DNA of 64,000 nucleotides from Paenibacillus ginsengarvi (GTDB taxonomy: Bacteria; Bacillota; Bacilli; Paenibacillales; NBRC-103111): contig NZ_RBAH01000001.1 in the NCBI RefSeq assembly GCF_003626695.1, forward strand, positions 62,001-126,000. Direction: 5' to 3'. A program made the position numbers and the translations under genes. Shown in pieces: positions 54,920-64,000 of this stretch; position 1 is the stretch's first letter; each line of letters begins with the position of its first letter. The notes under the pieces are model-generated. The model was not told the origin of the DNA and searched no databases. It saw nothing but the letters and a program-made list of their open reading frames with translations.

Positions 54920-55789
54920 TCACTTCAGCAGTCGCATCATTTTGCTCAAAAATTGTTTCACTGCTCCGTTTGGAGCTTCGGCAGCGGCTTCCCCGGTAAT
55001 AAATTGTCCGGCCAGACGATCGATGCTTCGGGAAGCCGGAGAGGCAGGGAAAGCGACCGTAAACGGAATTTGCTTCTTGACCGCCTTGCTTACACTGGCG
55101 TCATCCTCAACGAAGCCTAAGGTCGGAATGTCCAGATTCAAAAACTGCTTGGCTACCAAACTGATTTTGTCCGCCGTATACTTGCCTTCGCCCGATTCCG
55201 TTACCCGGTTGACCACTAGCCTGAAGCGCACCACATGCCCCATCGAAGTAACCATTTTGATAATGGCGTACGCGTCGGTAATCGCCGTCGGCTCCGGCGT
55301 GGTAACCACAATCGTTTCCGATGCCGCAACGATAAACTTCAGCGTCTCCTTCGACAATCCGGCGCCCGTATCGAAAATAATAAAGTCGACATAACCGCTA
55401 AGTTCGTTCACCTGCTCGGCGAAATAGTCGATCTCCTCTTCAGTGAGCCGGATCAAATCGTTAAAGCCCGAACCTCCGGCAATGAACTCCAGATCGTGAT
55501 AACCTTTATAGATGATATCCCAGATGCTTTTTTCCCGTTTGAGCAGATGGTACAAGCTGTACTTGGGAGAAACGCCCATAAGCAGATCGATATTGGCGAG
55601 TCCGATATCGGCATCGAATACGAGAACCTTGTAGCCCCGCTTTTGCAGCGACAGCGCGAAGTTAAGCGTAAAATTCGACTTCCCTACACCGCCCTTGCCG
55701 CTCGTAACCGTAATGATCCTCGTGTTCCGCTCGCGAGAATCGGTTTGCGATTTGACCAGATTGCGAAGGCTTTGCGCTTGATCGTTCAT
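54920..55789 (-). CDS. flhG: MinD-like flagellar number regulator FlhG (YlxH)
   Basis: FlhG (FleN/YlxH) is a P-loop ATPase that with FlhF controls number and position of flagella. The 289-residue protein has the deviant Walker A KGGVGKS at 32-38, DADIGLANID and FDTGAG, and a C-terminal amphipathic membrane-binding helix (VKQFLSKMMRLLK). It starts at the last base of flhF, so the pair is translationally coupled. Confidence 0.95.
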   Translation of the reverse strand: MNDQAQSLRNLVKSQTDSRERNTRIITVTSGKGGVGKSNFTLNFALSLQKRGYKVLVFDADIGLANIDLLMGVSPKYSLYHLLKREKSIWDIIYKGYHDLEFIAGGSGFNDLIRLTEEEIDYFAEQVNELSGYVDFIIFDTGAGLSKETLKFIVAASETIVVTTPEPTAITDAYAIIKMVTSMGHVVRFRLVVNRVTESGEGKYTADKISLVAKQFLNLDIPTLGFVEDDASVSKAVKKQIPFTVAFPASPASRSIDRLAGQFITGEAAAEAPNGAVKQFLSKMMRLLK

Positions 55790-57060
55790 CAGCTGCGTTC
55801 CTCCAGGAGAAGCTCGGCGAGCCGATCTTCTTCTGTAAGCGAAATGTCCTCCGGAACGTTCTGACCGTTAGTCAAGTACGACAGCTGCAGCGGAAAATCA
55901 TACAGCAGATTAATGATGGAGCCGTACGAATCGGTTTCGTCGAACTTCGTAAAAATGACTTGATCCAGCTGGAATTTGGCGAAATTTTCGGTGATCGCCT
56001 TCATGTCGCTATATTTGGAAGTCAGCGAGAGCACGAGATACGTTTCGCTTCTGCCCTTCGTTTGCAGCAGCGAGTTCAGCTCGGATACGTACATCTGATT
56101 GCGGAAATTGCGGCCGGCGGTGTCCATGAAGATAACGTCGCAATGCTTCAGCTGTTCGTACGCCCGGGCAAGCTCCTGCGGCGAAAACACCACCTCGAGC
56201 GGTATGTTCAAAATGGTGGCGTACGTTTTGAGCTGCTCGACCGCCGCGATCCGGTACGTGTCGGACGTGATGAAGCCGACCTTGCGGTTATACTTCAGCA
56301 CCTGCTCCGCCGCCAGCTTGGCAATCGTCGTCGTTTTGCCGACGCCGGTCGGACCTACGAAGTGTGCGATGCGCGTATCCTCGGCTATGCCTTTACGGTT
56401 CGGATTATGTAAAATCGCCTTGAGCTGCTGTTTGACCGCTTCATACGCGAATGGCTCCGTTTTCGGCGACGTCTCGCTTTCAAATTGTTCGGTCGCCTGA
56501 AGGAGCAGCCGTTCGACGATGTCGGCGGAAATGCCCTGATCCAGCAACTGCTTCTCGAATTTCGCCACCGGCTCCGGGTACTTGGCGGCCAGCTGAACCC
56601 CAGTCGCCAGTTTGGCGAACATTTCTTTCATTTGTTTGATTTCATCCAGCAGGATGTCTTCTCTCGCTTGATGTCTGCCGGCCTGCTGCACGGCTTGAGA
56701 GACAGGAGGAACGACAGGCGGCAATATCGGCGTATCCAGCATGGCGACCGAAGCCGATGCCGGAGCAGCCTCCTTCATCCCGCCGTGAATCAGCGCCTCC
56801 TGCATTTGCGAAACGAACGACGGGGTCGCCGGAACGGCGGCGGCCTGCCTAAGCGGTACCGTAGGACTCGGTGCGGGCTGCTTCTGCCCTCCGGAATCGG
56901 TGGCGGCGATGACCTCGATCTTCTTTTTGCCGAACAGGCCGAGAAAACCGCCTGAACGAATTTCTTTTGTATTCAGGATGACCGCGTCTTTGCCTAGATC
57001 GGCACGAATTTTTTGCAGCGCATCCGGCATCGAGTCCACTACATAACGCTTCACTCTCAC
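55789..57060 (-). CDS. flhF: Flagellar SRP-type GTPase FlhF
   Basis: FlhF marks the site of flagellar assembly. The 423-residue protein has a basic N-terminal B domain with a Pro/Ala-rich stretch (60-130), an N domain, and the SRP G domain with P-loop GPTGVGKT at 236-243, SDTYRIAAVEQLK, MDTAGRN and TKFDET. The GTG start follows GGTGGTGAACCT and overlaps the flhA stop (GTGA). Confidence 0.96.
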   Translation of the reverse strand: MRVKRYVVDSMPDALQKIRADLGKDAVILNTKEIRSGGFLGLFGKKKIEVIAATDSGGQKQPAPSPTVPLRQAAAVPATPSFVSQMQEALIHGGMKEAAPASASVAMLDTPILPPVVPPVSQAVQQAGRHQAREDILLDEIKQMKEMFAKLATGVQLAAKYPEPVAKFEKQLLDQGISADIVERLLLQATEQFESETSPKTEPFAYEAVKQQLKAILHNPNRKGIAEDTRIAHFVGPTGVGKTTTIAKLAAEQVLKYNRKVGFITSDTYRIAAVEQLKTYATILNIPLEVVFSPQELARAYEQLKHCDVIFMDTAGRNFRNQMYVSELNSLLQTKGRSETYLVLSLTSKYSDMKAITENFAKFQLDQVIFTKFDETDSYGSIINLLYDFPLQLSYLTNGQNVPEDISLTEEDRLAELLLEERS

Positions 57061-59087
57061 AGGTTCACCACCCCTACGCTTTGAATTTCGGCTTGAGGCT
57101 CAAGCTCGCTGTACGACAATACCGTAATGTCCTGCATCGTGCGCTCCAGCAGTTGGCGCAAATACATGCGGATTGTAGGAGAAGCCAGGATGACCGGCGG
57201 CTGCCCTTGCTGAATCAGCTTCGTAAGCTGCTCGGATACTTTCTGGAAAATCGTCTGCGACGAAGCCGGGTCCATCGCGAGATAGGAGCCGTGCTCCGTC
57301 TGCTGTACGCTTTCCGCTATTTTCTTCTCCAGCGACGGGCCGATCGTAACTACTTTGAGCGATTGTCCGTTTGCGTACTGATTCGTAATTTGCCGCGACA
57401 AAGCTTGCCGCACGTATTCGGTCAAAATGTCAGGGTCCTTCGTATACGTGCCGTAGTCGGCCAGCGTTTCGAATATCGTCACGAGATCGCGGATCGAAAT
57501 TTTTTCTTTCAGCAGCTTGGCCAGCACTTTTTGCACGTCGCCGACGCTGAGCACGTTCGGGATCAGCTCGTCCACAAGCGCCGGATAGCTTTCCTTGATG
57601 TTCTCGATCAGCATCTTCGTTTCCTGGCGTCCGAGCAGCTCGTGCGCATGACGCTTCACGACCTCGGTCAGATGAGTGGCCACGACGGACGGCGGATCGA
57701 CTACCGTATAGCCGGACAGCTCCGCCCTTTCCTTCATCGCCTCGTCGATCCACTGGGCGGGCAGGCCGAAGGCCGGCTCCGTCGTTTCGATGCCGACGAT
57801 CGAGTCGTCTTCGATCCCCGGACTCATCGCCAAATAGTGGTTTAGCAGCAGATCGCTGCGCGCGACCGTATTTCCTTTAATTTTGATCACATACTCGTTC
57901 GGGCGAAGCTGAATATTGTCGCGAATGCGGATGACCGGAACGACAAGACCGAGCTCCAGCGCGCACTGTCTGCGGATGAGAATGATCCGGTCCAGCAGGT
58001 CGCCGCCCTGGTTCGTGTCCGCCAGCGGAATGAGACCGTACCCGAACTCGAATTCGATCGGATCAACCTGCAGAAGCGAGATCACGCTCTCCGGGCTTCT
58101 GACTTCTTCGATTTGCTGTTCTTCCACAAGCTGTTCCGTTTCTTCCGCCTTGCGCGACAAGTTTCGCTGCATCCGGTAGGCCGCCAACACGAGAAGGCCG
58201 GCGATCGGCACAGTCGTGATCAGGTGAATGGGTGTGAAGAGGCCGAGAAACATAACGGTTCCGGCCACAACATAGAGCAGCTTCGGATAACTGAACAGCT
58301 GCGCCGTCAAGTCGCTCGCGAGGTTCCCTTCGGAAGCGGCGCGCGTTACGATGATACCGGCCGCAGACGAGATGAGCAGCGCCGGAATTTGGCTGACGAG
58401 TCCGTCGCCGATCGTCAGGATCGAGAACGTATGCAGCGACTCCGAAAGCGACATGCCGTGAAACGTCGCCCCGATGATCAAACCGCCGATCATGTTGATG
58501 AACAAAATAACGATGCTCGCGATCGCGTCGCCTTTGACGAATTTGCTCGCACCGTCCATCGCCCCGTAAAAATCGGCTTCCCTTTCGATTTTTTTCCGTC
58601 TGTCTTTCGCTTCTTGCTCGTTGATCAGTCCGGAGTTCAGATCGGCGTCGATCGCCATCTGTTTGCCGGGCATCGCGTCAAGCGTAAATCTCGCTCCGAC
58701 TTCGGCTACGCGCTCCGAACCTTTCGTAATAACGATAAACTGCACGATAACGAGAATGAGAAATACGACAAAGCCGACTACCAGATTGCCTCCGGCGACG
58801 AAGGAGCCGAACGTCGCCACTACGTTGCCCGCCTCAGCCTCACTCAAAATATTTCGCGTAGTCGATACGTTCAGCGCCAGCCGAAACAGCGTCGTAATCA
58901 GCAGTAGCGTCGGAAAAATGGAAAAATCGAGCGCCTGCTGCGTATTCATCGCAATCAGAATAATGATCAGCGCGATCGAAATGTTAACGATAAGCAGGAA
59001 GTCGAGCAGCGCAAGCGGGATGGGGACGACCATCATGAGAATGATGCCGATGATGCCGGACAATATGAATAAATCTCTCGTTCGCAT
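57057..59087 (-). CDS. flhA: Flagellar export gate protein FlhA
   Basis: FlhA forms the nonameric export gate ring. The 676-residue protein has about eight membrane segments in the first 320 residues with the conserved FHIPEP-type loop (GSERVAEVGARFTLDAMPGKQM, about 143-164) and a large cytosolic C-terminal platform. ATG follows GGAGGGCGAATCC. Its stop overlaps flhF. Confidence 0.97.
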   Translation of the reverse strand: MRTRDLFILSGIIGIILMMVVPIPLALLDFLLIVNISIALIIILIAMNTQQALDFSIFPTLLLITTLFRLALNVSTTRNILSEAEAGNVVATFGSFVAGGNLVVGFVVFLILVIVQFIVITKGSERVAEVGARFTLDAMPGKQMAIDADLNSGLINEQEAKDRRKKIEREADFYGAMDGASKFVKGDAIASIVILFINMIGGLIIGATFHGMSLSESLHTFSILTIGDGLVSQIPALLISSAAGIIVTRAASEGNLASDLTAQLFSYPKLLYVVAGTVMFLGLFTPIHLITTVPIAGLLVLAAYRMQRNLSRKAEETEQLVEEQQIEEVRSPESVISLLQVDPIEFEFGYGLIPLADTNQGGDLLDRIILIRRQCALELGLVVPVIRIRDNIQLRPNEYVIKIKGNTVARSDLLLNHYLAMSPGIEDDSIVGIETTEPAFGLPAQWIDEAMKERAELSGYTVVDPPSVVATHLTEVVKRHAHELLGRQETKMLIENIKESYPALVDELIPNVLSVGDVQKVLAKLLKEKISIRDLVTIFETLADYGTYTKDPDILTEYVRQALSRQITNQYANGQSLKVVTIGPSLEKKIAESVQQTEHGSYLAMDPASSQTIFQKVSEQLTKLIQQGQPPVILASPTIRMYLRQLLERTMQDITVLSYSELEPQAEIQSVGVVNL

Positions 59088-59135
59088 GGATTCGCCCTCC
59101 TTTCCCTATTCGTGATTCTATGCCGATCATTTCCG

Positions 59136-60233
59136 TTAAGTAATCGTCGTTTTGCCTTTCAGCTTATATACGTAGGCCAGCACCTCGGCCACCGCCTGGA
59201 ACAGATCGGCCGGTATCGTTTGTCCGATCTCGACCTGGTCGTACAGTGCGCGGGCTAGCGGCTTGTTTTCCATCTTGACGATACCGTGTTCCTCCGCGAC
59301 CTGCCGAATTTTCAATGCGATGTAATCCATGCCTTTGGCTACGACTACAGGCGCTTCCGATTTTTTCGGATCGTAGCGGATCGCTACGGCGAAGTGCGTC
59401 GGGTTCGTAATAACGACGTCGGCCTTGGGAACTTCCTGCATCATCCGCTGCAGCGCCATTCTCCGCTGCTTTTCGCGGATTTTGCTTTTGATGAGCGGGT
59501 CCCCTTCGGAGTTTTTATACTCCTGCTTCACTTCGTCTTTGGACATTTTCAAATTTTTCTCGTGCTCGTAGCGCTGGTACATATAATCGAACAGCGCGAG
59601 AATGAGCAAAATGACGGCAATTTCGATCGCGAGCGTCATAATCAGCTTGGCCGTATACGAGAACGTATGAATAAGCGGCCATCGGCCCATCTCGATCAGC
59701 ACGTCGCGGGAATTCCAGATCGTGAAAAAAACGACAAGACCGATAACGGTCATTTTCAGCACCGATTTGAGCAGCTCCACCAGCGCCCGAAGCTTGAACA
59801 AATTGGCAATTCCTTTGATCGGGTCCAGCTTGCTAAACGACATTTTCAGCGGCTCCATCGTAATCAAGAAACCGACCTGCGATGCGGACGCCACTACCGC
59901 CATAACTAAGGCCAGACCGAATATGGGAGCCAGCAGCAGCAGTCCTTCGAAAATAAGCCGACCGAATATCGTCGCAGCCGTGCTTGGCGTCAGCTCCATC
60001 CCCATGTAGTCGTGAATGGTGAATAAGAACATATTCTCGATTTTGTCCCGCATAATGCTGCCATACCCGAACAGCAGAAGCACGATTCCGAACAGAATGG
60101 ACGACGAGGGGAGCTCCATCGATTTGGCGACTTGCCCTTTCTTGCGCGCATCCTGGCGTTTCTTCGGCGTTGCCTTCTCGGTTTTCTCCCCGGCGAACAG
60201 CTGTAGATCGAGCGGCAGCGCGAATCGCGTCAC
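59136..60233 (-). CDS. flhB: Flagellar export switch protein FlhB
   Basis: FlhB switches export from rod/hook to filament substrates by self-cleavage. The 365-residue protein has four membrane segments and the cleavage motif NPTH at 277-280. A GTG start follows GGGGGTGTCAATAAC. No shortened or fused form is seen; it stands 31 bases from fliR. Confidence 0.96.
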   Translation of the reverse strand: MTRFALPLDLQLFAGEKTEKATPKKRQDARKKGQVAKSMELPSSSILFGIVLLLFGYGSIMRDKIENMFLFTIHDYMGMELTPSTAATIFGRLIFEGLLLLAPIFGLALVMAVVASASQVGFLITMEPLKMSFSKLDPIKGIANLFKLRALVELLKSVLKMTVIGLVVFFTIWNSRDVLIEMGRWPLIHTFSYTAKLIMTLAIEIAVILLILALFDYMYQRYEHEKNLKMSKDEVKQEYKNSEGDPLIKSKIREKQRRMALQRMMQEVPKADVVITNPTHFAVAIRYDPKKSEAPVVVAKGMDYIALKIRQVAEEHGIVKMENKPLARALYDQVEIGQTIPADLFQAVAEVLAYVYKLKGKTTIT

Positions 60234-60264
60234 GTTATTGACACCCCCTATTCGTTTGGCGGAA

Positions 60265-61053
60265 TTATTTCGAGGCTTGTCCGATCAGCTTAACCAGTTG
60301 ATCGAGCGATTGGAACAAGGAGCTGAACAAATCTTGAAACAGAAATACAAAACCGGGAAGTACAAGTACGAGCAGCAGAAAGCCGATCAATATTTTAATC
60401 GGTACGCCGACGACGAAAATGTTGAACTGCGGTGCCGTTTTGGACAAAATGCCGAGCCCGATGTCGGTCAAAAACAAGGCTACTACCAAAGGCGTTGACA
60501 TTTGCAGCGCTAACGAAAACACACTCGCGAACGAACGCAGCAAAAATTCGTGTACAGTACCGTTCTGGATGGCGGCGAACAGTCCGTTCGACAGCGGCAT
60601 CCACTCGTAGCTTTTGATCAAGCCTTCAATCATGTAATGATGACCGTTAAAGGTCAAAAACAGCAGCATCGCCAAAATAAATTTGAAATTGCCGATCAGC
60701 GGACTTTGTGCGCCCGTCATCGGGTCGATCACGTTCGCAATGCCGAGTCCCATCTGGATATCGATAAACGATCCGGCAATTTGGACAGCCGTAAAAAACA
60801 TGTAGGCGGTAAAGCCGAGCAGCAATCCAACCAGCACTTCGCGGATAATCGAGACGATAAACAGCCCGTCGATGGCAGTCGGATTGTTTAAACCGGCAGC
60901 CGGAAACGTAATAAAGGCGATCATCGCCGCTACACCGATTTTCCACGTCGGCGGCAAGCCGCGGGTGGAAAAAACCGGGGCGGCCAGCATAAACGCAGTA
61001 ATGCGGCAAAACAGAAGCAGCCAGTTCGGCAAGTAAGGAATCCACTGTTCCAT
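60265..61053 (-). CDS. fliR: Flagellar export protein FliR
   Basis: FliR is part of the FliPQR export channel. The 262-residue protein has about six hydrophobic segments and the conserved FLGFTAYMFFTAVQIAGSFIDIQMG-like core (GFTAYMFFTAVQIAGSFID). ATG follows GGGAGATCGCCG. It is a separate gene from flhB, unlike the fusions seen in some clostridia. Confidence 0.96.
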   Translation of the reverse strand: MEQWIPYLPNWLLLFCRITAFMLAAPVFSTRGLPPTWKIGVAAMIAFITFPAAGLNNPTAIDGLFIVSIIREVLVGLLLGFTAYMFFTAVQIAGSFIDIQMGLGIANVIDPMTGAQSPLIGNFKFILAMLLFLTFNGHHYMIEGLIKSYEWMPLSNGLFAAIQNGTVHEFLLRSFASVFSLALQMSTPLVVALFLTDIGLGILSKTAPQFNIFVVGVPIKILIGFLLLVLVLPGFVFLFQDLFSSLFQSLDQLVKLIGQASK

Positions 61054-61064
61054 CGGCGATCTCC

Positions 61065-61334
61065 CTACCTGATAAACTTGTACAAATTATCGAGCAGGTT
61101 GAACGTATAGTCGACCAGCGTCTGCAAAATCCAAGGTCCGAACATCAGGATGGACAGCAGCACGACTACAATTTTCGGAACGAAGGCCAAAGTTTGTTCC
61201 TGGATTTGCGTAGCCGCCTGGAACACGCTGATGATGAGACCCACCGCCAGCGCGAGCAGAAGCATGGGTGCAGAGGCTTTCAGAACGGTATAAACAGCTT
61301 CTCCGGCAAGACGTATGACAAATTCGGAACTCAG
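61065..61334 (-). CDS. fliQ: Flagellar export protein FliQ, probable CTG start
   Basis: FliQ is a small two-helix component of the FliPQR channel. The sequence SSEFVIRLAGEAVYTVLK to the end gives 89 residues, the usual length, with two hydrophobic hairpin segments (15-40 and 50-75) and FQAATQIQEQTLAF. No ATG, GTG or TTG starts it at this length. A CTG at 61334 lies 11 bases after AAAGGAG, so CTG is my choice. A GTG at 61346 is in frame, but the AAAGGAG overlaps it directly. An ATG at 61391 would overlap fliP. Confidence 0.9.
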   Translation of the reverse strand: MSSEFVIRLAGEAVYTVLKASAPMLLLALAVGLIISVFQAATQIQEQTLAFVPKIVVVLLSILMFGPWILQTLVDYTFNLLDNLYKFIR

Positions 61335-61377
61335 GGCGAAGGCCACTCCTTTCCGTTTGCTGGCCAAACTACGTACG

Positions 61378-62139
61378 TCATAACGGCGCATTAAAGCTCA
61401 GCAGAAGGGATTTGACTACCAAATACCAGCCGTCGACAAGAACGAACAGCAAAATTTTAAACGGCAGCGAAATCATAACCGGCGGCAGCATCATCATCCC
61501 CATCGCCATGAGCGTACTGGCGACAACCATGTCGATAACCAGAAACGGAATGAAGATCATGAACCCCATCTGAAAGGCCGACTTCAGTTCGCTGATGGCG
61601 AACGCCGGAATTAACGCCGTAAGCGGCGTATCTTCGATCCCTTTCGGCTTTTCCGCTTTCGAGTAGTTCAGAAACAGCATCAAATCTTTTTCGCGCGTTT
61701 GCGCCGCCATAAACTTCTTGAGCGGCAGCGCCGCCTTGGCTAGCGCATCGGTTTGGGTGATTTCCCCTTTTAGATAAGGCTGAATCGCCGTCTGATTCAT
61801 TTGCGAGATCGTAGGCGACATAACGAATAATGATAAAAACAAGGCCAGGCCGATCAATACTTGATTCGGCGGCATCTGCTGCGTACCCAGAGCCGTGCGC
61901 ACAAAGCCGAGCACGATAACGATCCGGGTAAAACTCGTCATCAGCACCAGGATCGCCGGCGCCAGACTTAACACGGTTATTAACAGGATAAGCGTGACCG
62001 TATTGGTCGTTCCGGCAATTCCTTCGCCGCTGCCGACGTTAATATCGATACCGGGTATCGGATCGGCGGCAAACGCTTGTCCCGGGTTCATCAGCCATAT
62101 CGCAAGCAAAGCGCCGAGAACGGCGATATAACGCTTCAT
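61378..62139 (-). CDS. fliP: Flagellar export protein FliP
   Basis: FliP forms the pentameric core of the export channel. The 253-residue protein has a cleavable signal peptide (1-24), a periplasm-side segment and four membrane segments (TRIVIVLGFVRTALGTQQMPPNQ; IDMVVASTLMAMGMMMLPPVMISLPFK, in parts). ATG overlaps the fliO stop (ATGA). Confidence 0.97.
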   Translation of the reverse strand: MKRYIAVLGALLAIWLMNPGQAFAADPIPGIDINVGSGEGIAGTTNTVTLILLITVLSLAPAILVLMTSFTRIVIVLGFVRTALGTQQMPPNQVLIGLALFLSLFVMSPTISQMNQTAIQPYLKGEITQTDALAKAALPLKKFMAAQTREKDLMLFLNYSKAEKPKGIEDTPLTALIPAFAISELKSAFQMGFMIFIPFLVIDMVVASTLMAMGMMMLPPVMISLPFKILLFVLVDGWYLVVKSLLLSFNAPL

Positions 62140-62816
62140 GGCTCTAACTTCCGGTTGTCGTTATCGCCATTTTGCAGCATGTCTTCCATCATCTTTTTGC
62201 GGCCTGCCATTTGATTCATTTTGGATTGGAACACGCTTTGAAAAGAAGCGGCCACCTGATTTTCATCCTCCACCGATTCCGTCTCGCTTTTTTTGTTTCG
62301 GCCAAGCCAATCGCGCAGCTTTTGCAAGCCTAACCCGCCGATCGTATCCTCCGGCGAAAGGAACGCGGTTATGTAGGCCATTTCCTCGGGATCGTCGATT
62401 TTTTGAATCAAGGTGATGTTCTCGCCGACCCCGAGCACGTAAATGGACCTGCCGATCTCCACGACCTGAACGGATTTGTTCTGCCCGAGCGATAATCCCC
62501 CAAGCGTGTGAAAAGCCGCTCCCGCCGGATGCCAGCGCCATTTTTTTTTGGCCAAAACCTTCATTATAACTAGGAAGATGCCGATAATAAGAACAAGGAA
62601 AAAGATCACTTTCACCATTGCAATAAAGACGGCTCCGGAATCCCCGGGGACGGCAGATACGCCAGTGCCGGCCCGGAACGAATCCTCCTCCGTTTTTCCA
62701 TCGGCATATGCGGTCGATGCGATACTCCACGAAACCGCTAACGAACATACGGCCAGAGCGGCCTGCTCAACCCGTTTGCGAAGCGGGCTTAATCGTCCTC
62801 CCGCAGTCATGGCCAT
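62136..62816 (-). CDS. fliO: Flagellar assembly protein FliO/FliZ
   Basis: FliO assists FliP assembly. The 226-residue protein has an N-terminal signal-like segment (18-38), an outer segment, one membrane helix near 67-90 and a cytoplasmic FliO domain (LGQNKSVQVVEIGRSIYVLGV). The ATG at 62816 overlaps the cheY TAA (TAATG); a second ATG at 62810 is also possible. Confidence 0.88.
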   Translation of the reverse strand: MAMTAGGRLSPLRKRVEQAALAVCSLAVSWSIASTAYADGKTEEDSFRAGTGVSAVPGDSGAVFIAMVKVIFFLVLIIGIFLVIMKVLAKKKWRWHPAGAAFHTLGGLSLGQNKSVQVVEIGRSIYVLGVGENITLIQKIDDPEEMAYITAFLSPEDTIGGLGLQKLRDWLGRNKKSETESVEDENQVAASFQSVFQSKMNQMAGRKKMMEDMLQNGDNDNRKLEP

Positions 62817-63178
62817 TACCCTAACGTTTTCTTGATCGCTTCGATAACACGGTCGGCTTGGAACGGCTTCACGATAAAGTCTTTGGCGCCGGCCTGGATC
62901 GCATCGATAACCATCGCCTGCTGCCCCATAGCGGAGCACATGATGACTTTGGCGCCTGCGTCGAATTTCTTGATTTCCTTGAGGGCGGCAATCCCGTCCA
63001 TCTCCGGCATCGTGATGTCCATCGTTACGAGATCGGGCTTCAGCTCTTTGTATTTCTCCACAGCTACCGCTCCGTCCGGAGCTTCTCCAACAACCTCGTA
63101 CCCGTTCTTGCTCAAGATGTCCTTAATCATCATTCGCATGAATGCTGCGTCGTCTACGATCAAAATTTTGTTAGCCAT
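62816..63178 (-). CDS. cheY: Chemotaxis response regulator CheY
   Basis: CheY-P binds the flagellar switch to set rotation. The 120-residue receiver domain has Asp9/Asp10, the phospho-acceptor Asp54 in TMDITMPEMDG, Ser82 and Lys104 in FIVKPF. The gene lies between fliY and fliO, as in B. subtilis; the neighbouring FliY, CheC and CheD supply dephosphorylation. Confidence 0.97.
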   Translation of the reverse strand: MANKILIVDDAAFMRMMIKDILSKNGYEVVGEAPDGAVAVEKYKELKPDLVTMDITMPEMDGIAALKEIKKFDAGAKVIMCSAMGQQAMVIDAIQAGAKDFIVKPFQADRVIEAIKKTLG

Positions 63179-63201
63179 TGAACTGTCAGGCCTCCCAGGT
63201 A

Positions 63202-64000
63202 TTATTGTAATTTTTGAATGCGATCCATCTGGCTGATTATATCGGTTACGCGGACACCGAAGTTTTCGTCAATGACTACGACTTCCCCTTTGGCTATCAA
63301 TTTGTTGTTCACCAGAATATCGACTGGCTCGCCGGCCAGCTTATCCAGTTCAATGATGGAGCCTTGGGAAAATTCCAGAATGTCCTTGATCAGCTTTTTG
63401 GTTCTACCTAATTCTACGGTAACTTTAAGGGGGATATCCAGCAATAAATTTAAATTGGTTTCATCCCCTTGCAAGGAAGCTCCGCCCAGATTGGAAAATT
63501 GGGCAGCTTGCACGTTAACGTTGCGCCCCGGCATACCCCCGTAGTTCGCCGGAACATGCGGCTGCGGCGGATACATCGGCTGTTGATACATGGGCTGCTG
63601 GTACATCGGCGGCTGCGGATAAGGCTGCTGATACATCATGTGCTGCTGCGCATAAGGATCTTCGAACGGCTGAACCGGCGGCATCTGCATCGGCGGCTGC
63701 ATCTGTGGCGGCATTGGCGTTTGTTGCCCGTAGCCAGCCGTCGGATCCGGCGCGGATGGAGCCGGTGCAGGCGTTGCGGCCTGTGGGGCCTCGGTTTGTG
63801 CAGCCGGCGGCGGGGCTACCGGCTCCGGATCCATCCCGCTGCCTCCCAGCAAGATGGAGACCATCTCTTTGGAAAACGAAACGGACAACAGCTGCATCAA
63901 GGTCGAATCGATCAGATCGCCGATAATGAGACGGAACGAGATTTTAACGAAAACATCTTCGCGCGGCAGTTGATCTTTGCCCTCGCCATTTTGCAAATTC
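63202..64000 (-). CDS. fliY: Flagellar switch phosphatase FliY (3' part, cut by window end)
   Basis: The frame is open to the window edge, so the N-terminus is missing. What remains is the end of the CheC-like phosphatase domain ([22 protein letters not shown]), a long linker rich in Pro, Met, Gln and Tyr with repeated MYQQP, and the C-terminal FliN-like SpoA domain ([45 protein letters not shown] in parts). FliY is both a switch component and a CheY-P phosphatase. Confidence 0.94.
   Translation of the reverse strand, partial: NLQNGEGKDQLPREDVFVKISFRLIIGDLIDSTLMQLLSVSFSKEMVSILLGGSGMDPEPVAPPPAAQTEAPQAATPAPAPSAPDPTAGYGQQTPMPPQMQPPMQMPPVQPFEDPYAQQHMMYQQPYPQPPMYQQPMYQQPMYPPQPHVPANYGGMPGRNVNVQAAQFSNLGGASLQGDETNLNLLLDIPLKVTVELGRTKKLIKDILEFSQGSIIELDKLAGEPVDILVNNKLIAKGEVVVIDENFGVRVTDIISQMDRIQKLQ

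Overview
The window is a single, almost fully packed block of housekeeping genes from a spore-forming, flagellated Gram-positive bacterium. It is most likely Paenibacillus or another Paenibacillaceae. The evidence is a gene order close to the Bacillus subtilis pnp-recA and fla/che regions, spore genes (dipicolinate synthase, SleB-type lytic enzyme, SpoIIIE/FtsK, TepA), moderate G+C by eye, frequent TTG starts, and family variants usual in Paenibacillus (type 3 ProRS, short EF-Ts). Every gene I accept lies on the minus strand, so transcription runs from 64000 down to 1.

In transcription order, 64000-46350 is the distal part of the flagellar/chemotaxis operon: fliY (cut by the window end), cheY, fliO, fliP, fliQ, fliR, flhB, flhA, flhF, flhG, cheB, cheA, cheW, cheC, cheD, a membrane protein, sigD, a FapA-like DUF342 protein and several poorly known proteins. 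These genes build the export gate, place and count flagella, run a CheA-CheW-CheY-CheB-CheC-CheD adaptation circuit and supply the late flagellar sigma factor. Stops and starts often overlap (GTGA, ATGA), which points to translational coupling.

46357-36686 carries two small uncharacterised proteins, then rpsB-tsf, pyrH-frr, uppS-cdsA-dxr-rseP and proS: ribosome and elongation factors, UMP kinase and ribosome recycling, undecaprenyl and phospholipid precursor synthesis, isoprenoid synthesis, a site-2 protease and prolyl-tRNA synthetase. polC (36523-32213) is followed by a strong promoter and the rimP-nusA-rnpM-ylxQ-infB-rbfA-nrnA-truB-ribF operon. rpsO and pnp come next with their own leaders and terminators. 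infB encodes a large disordered repeat domain.

20285-1 holds ylxY, the M16 peptidase mlpA, dut, the spore dipicolinate synthase genes dpaA-dpaB, dapG, dapA, rnjB, tepA-ylzJ, spoIIIE/ftsK, sleB, the ymfF-ymfH-ymfI-ymfJ-ymfK-ymfM series and yajQ. Between dpaB and dapG, where asd sits in relatives, I find only a short frameshifted remnant of asd.

I found no insertion sequence, prophage, CRISPR array, tRNA, rRNA or defence island, and no clear previously undescribed system. The observations most worth following are the repeat-expanded IF-2, the decayed asd, the uncharacterised genes between sigD and rpsB, the leaders of rimP, rpsO and rpsB, the probable sporulation-sigma promoters of sleB and dpaA, and a probable CTG start for fliQ.
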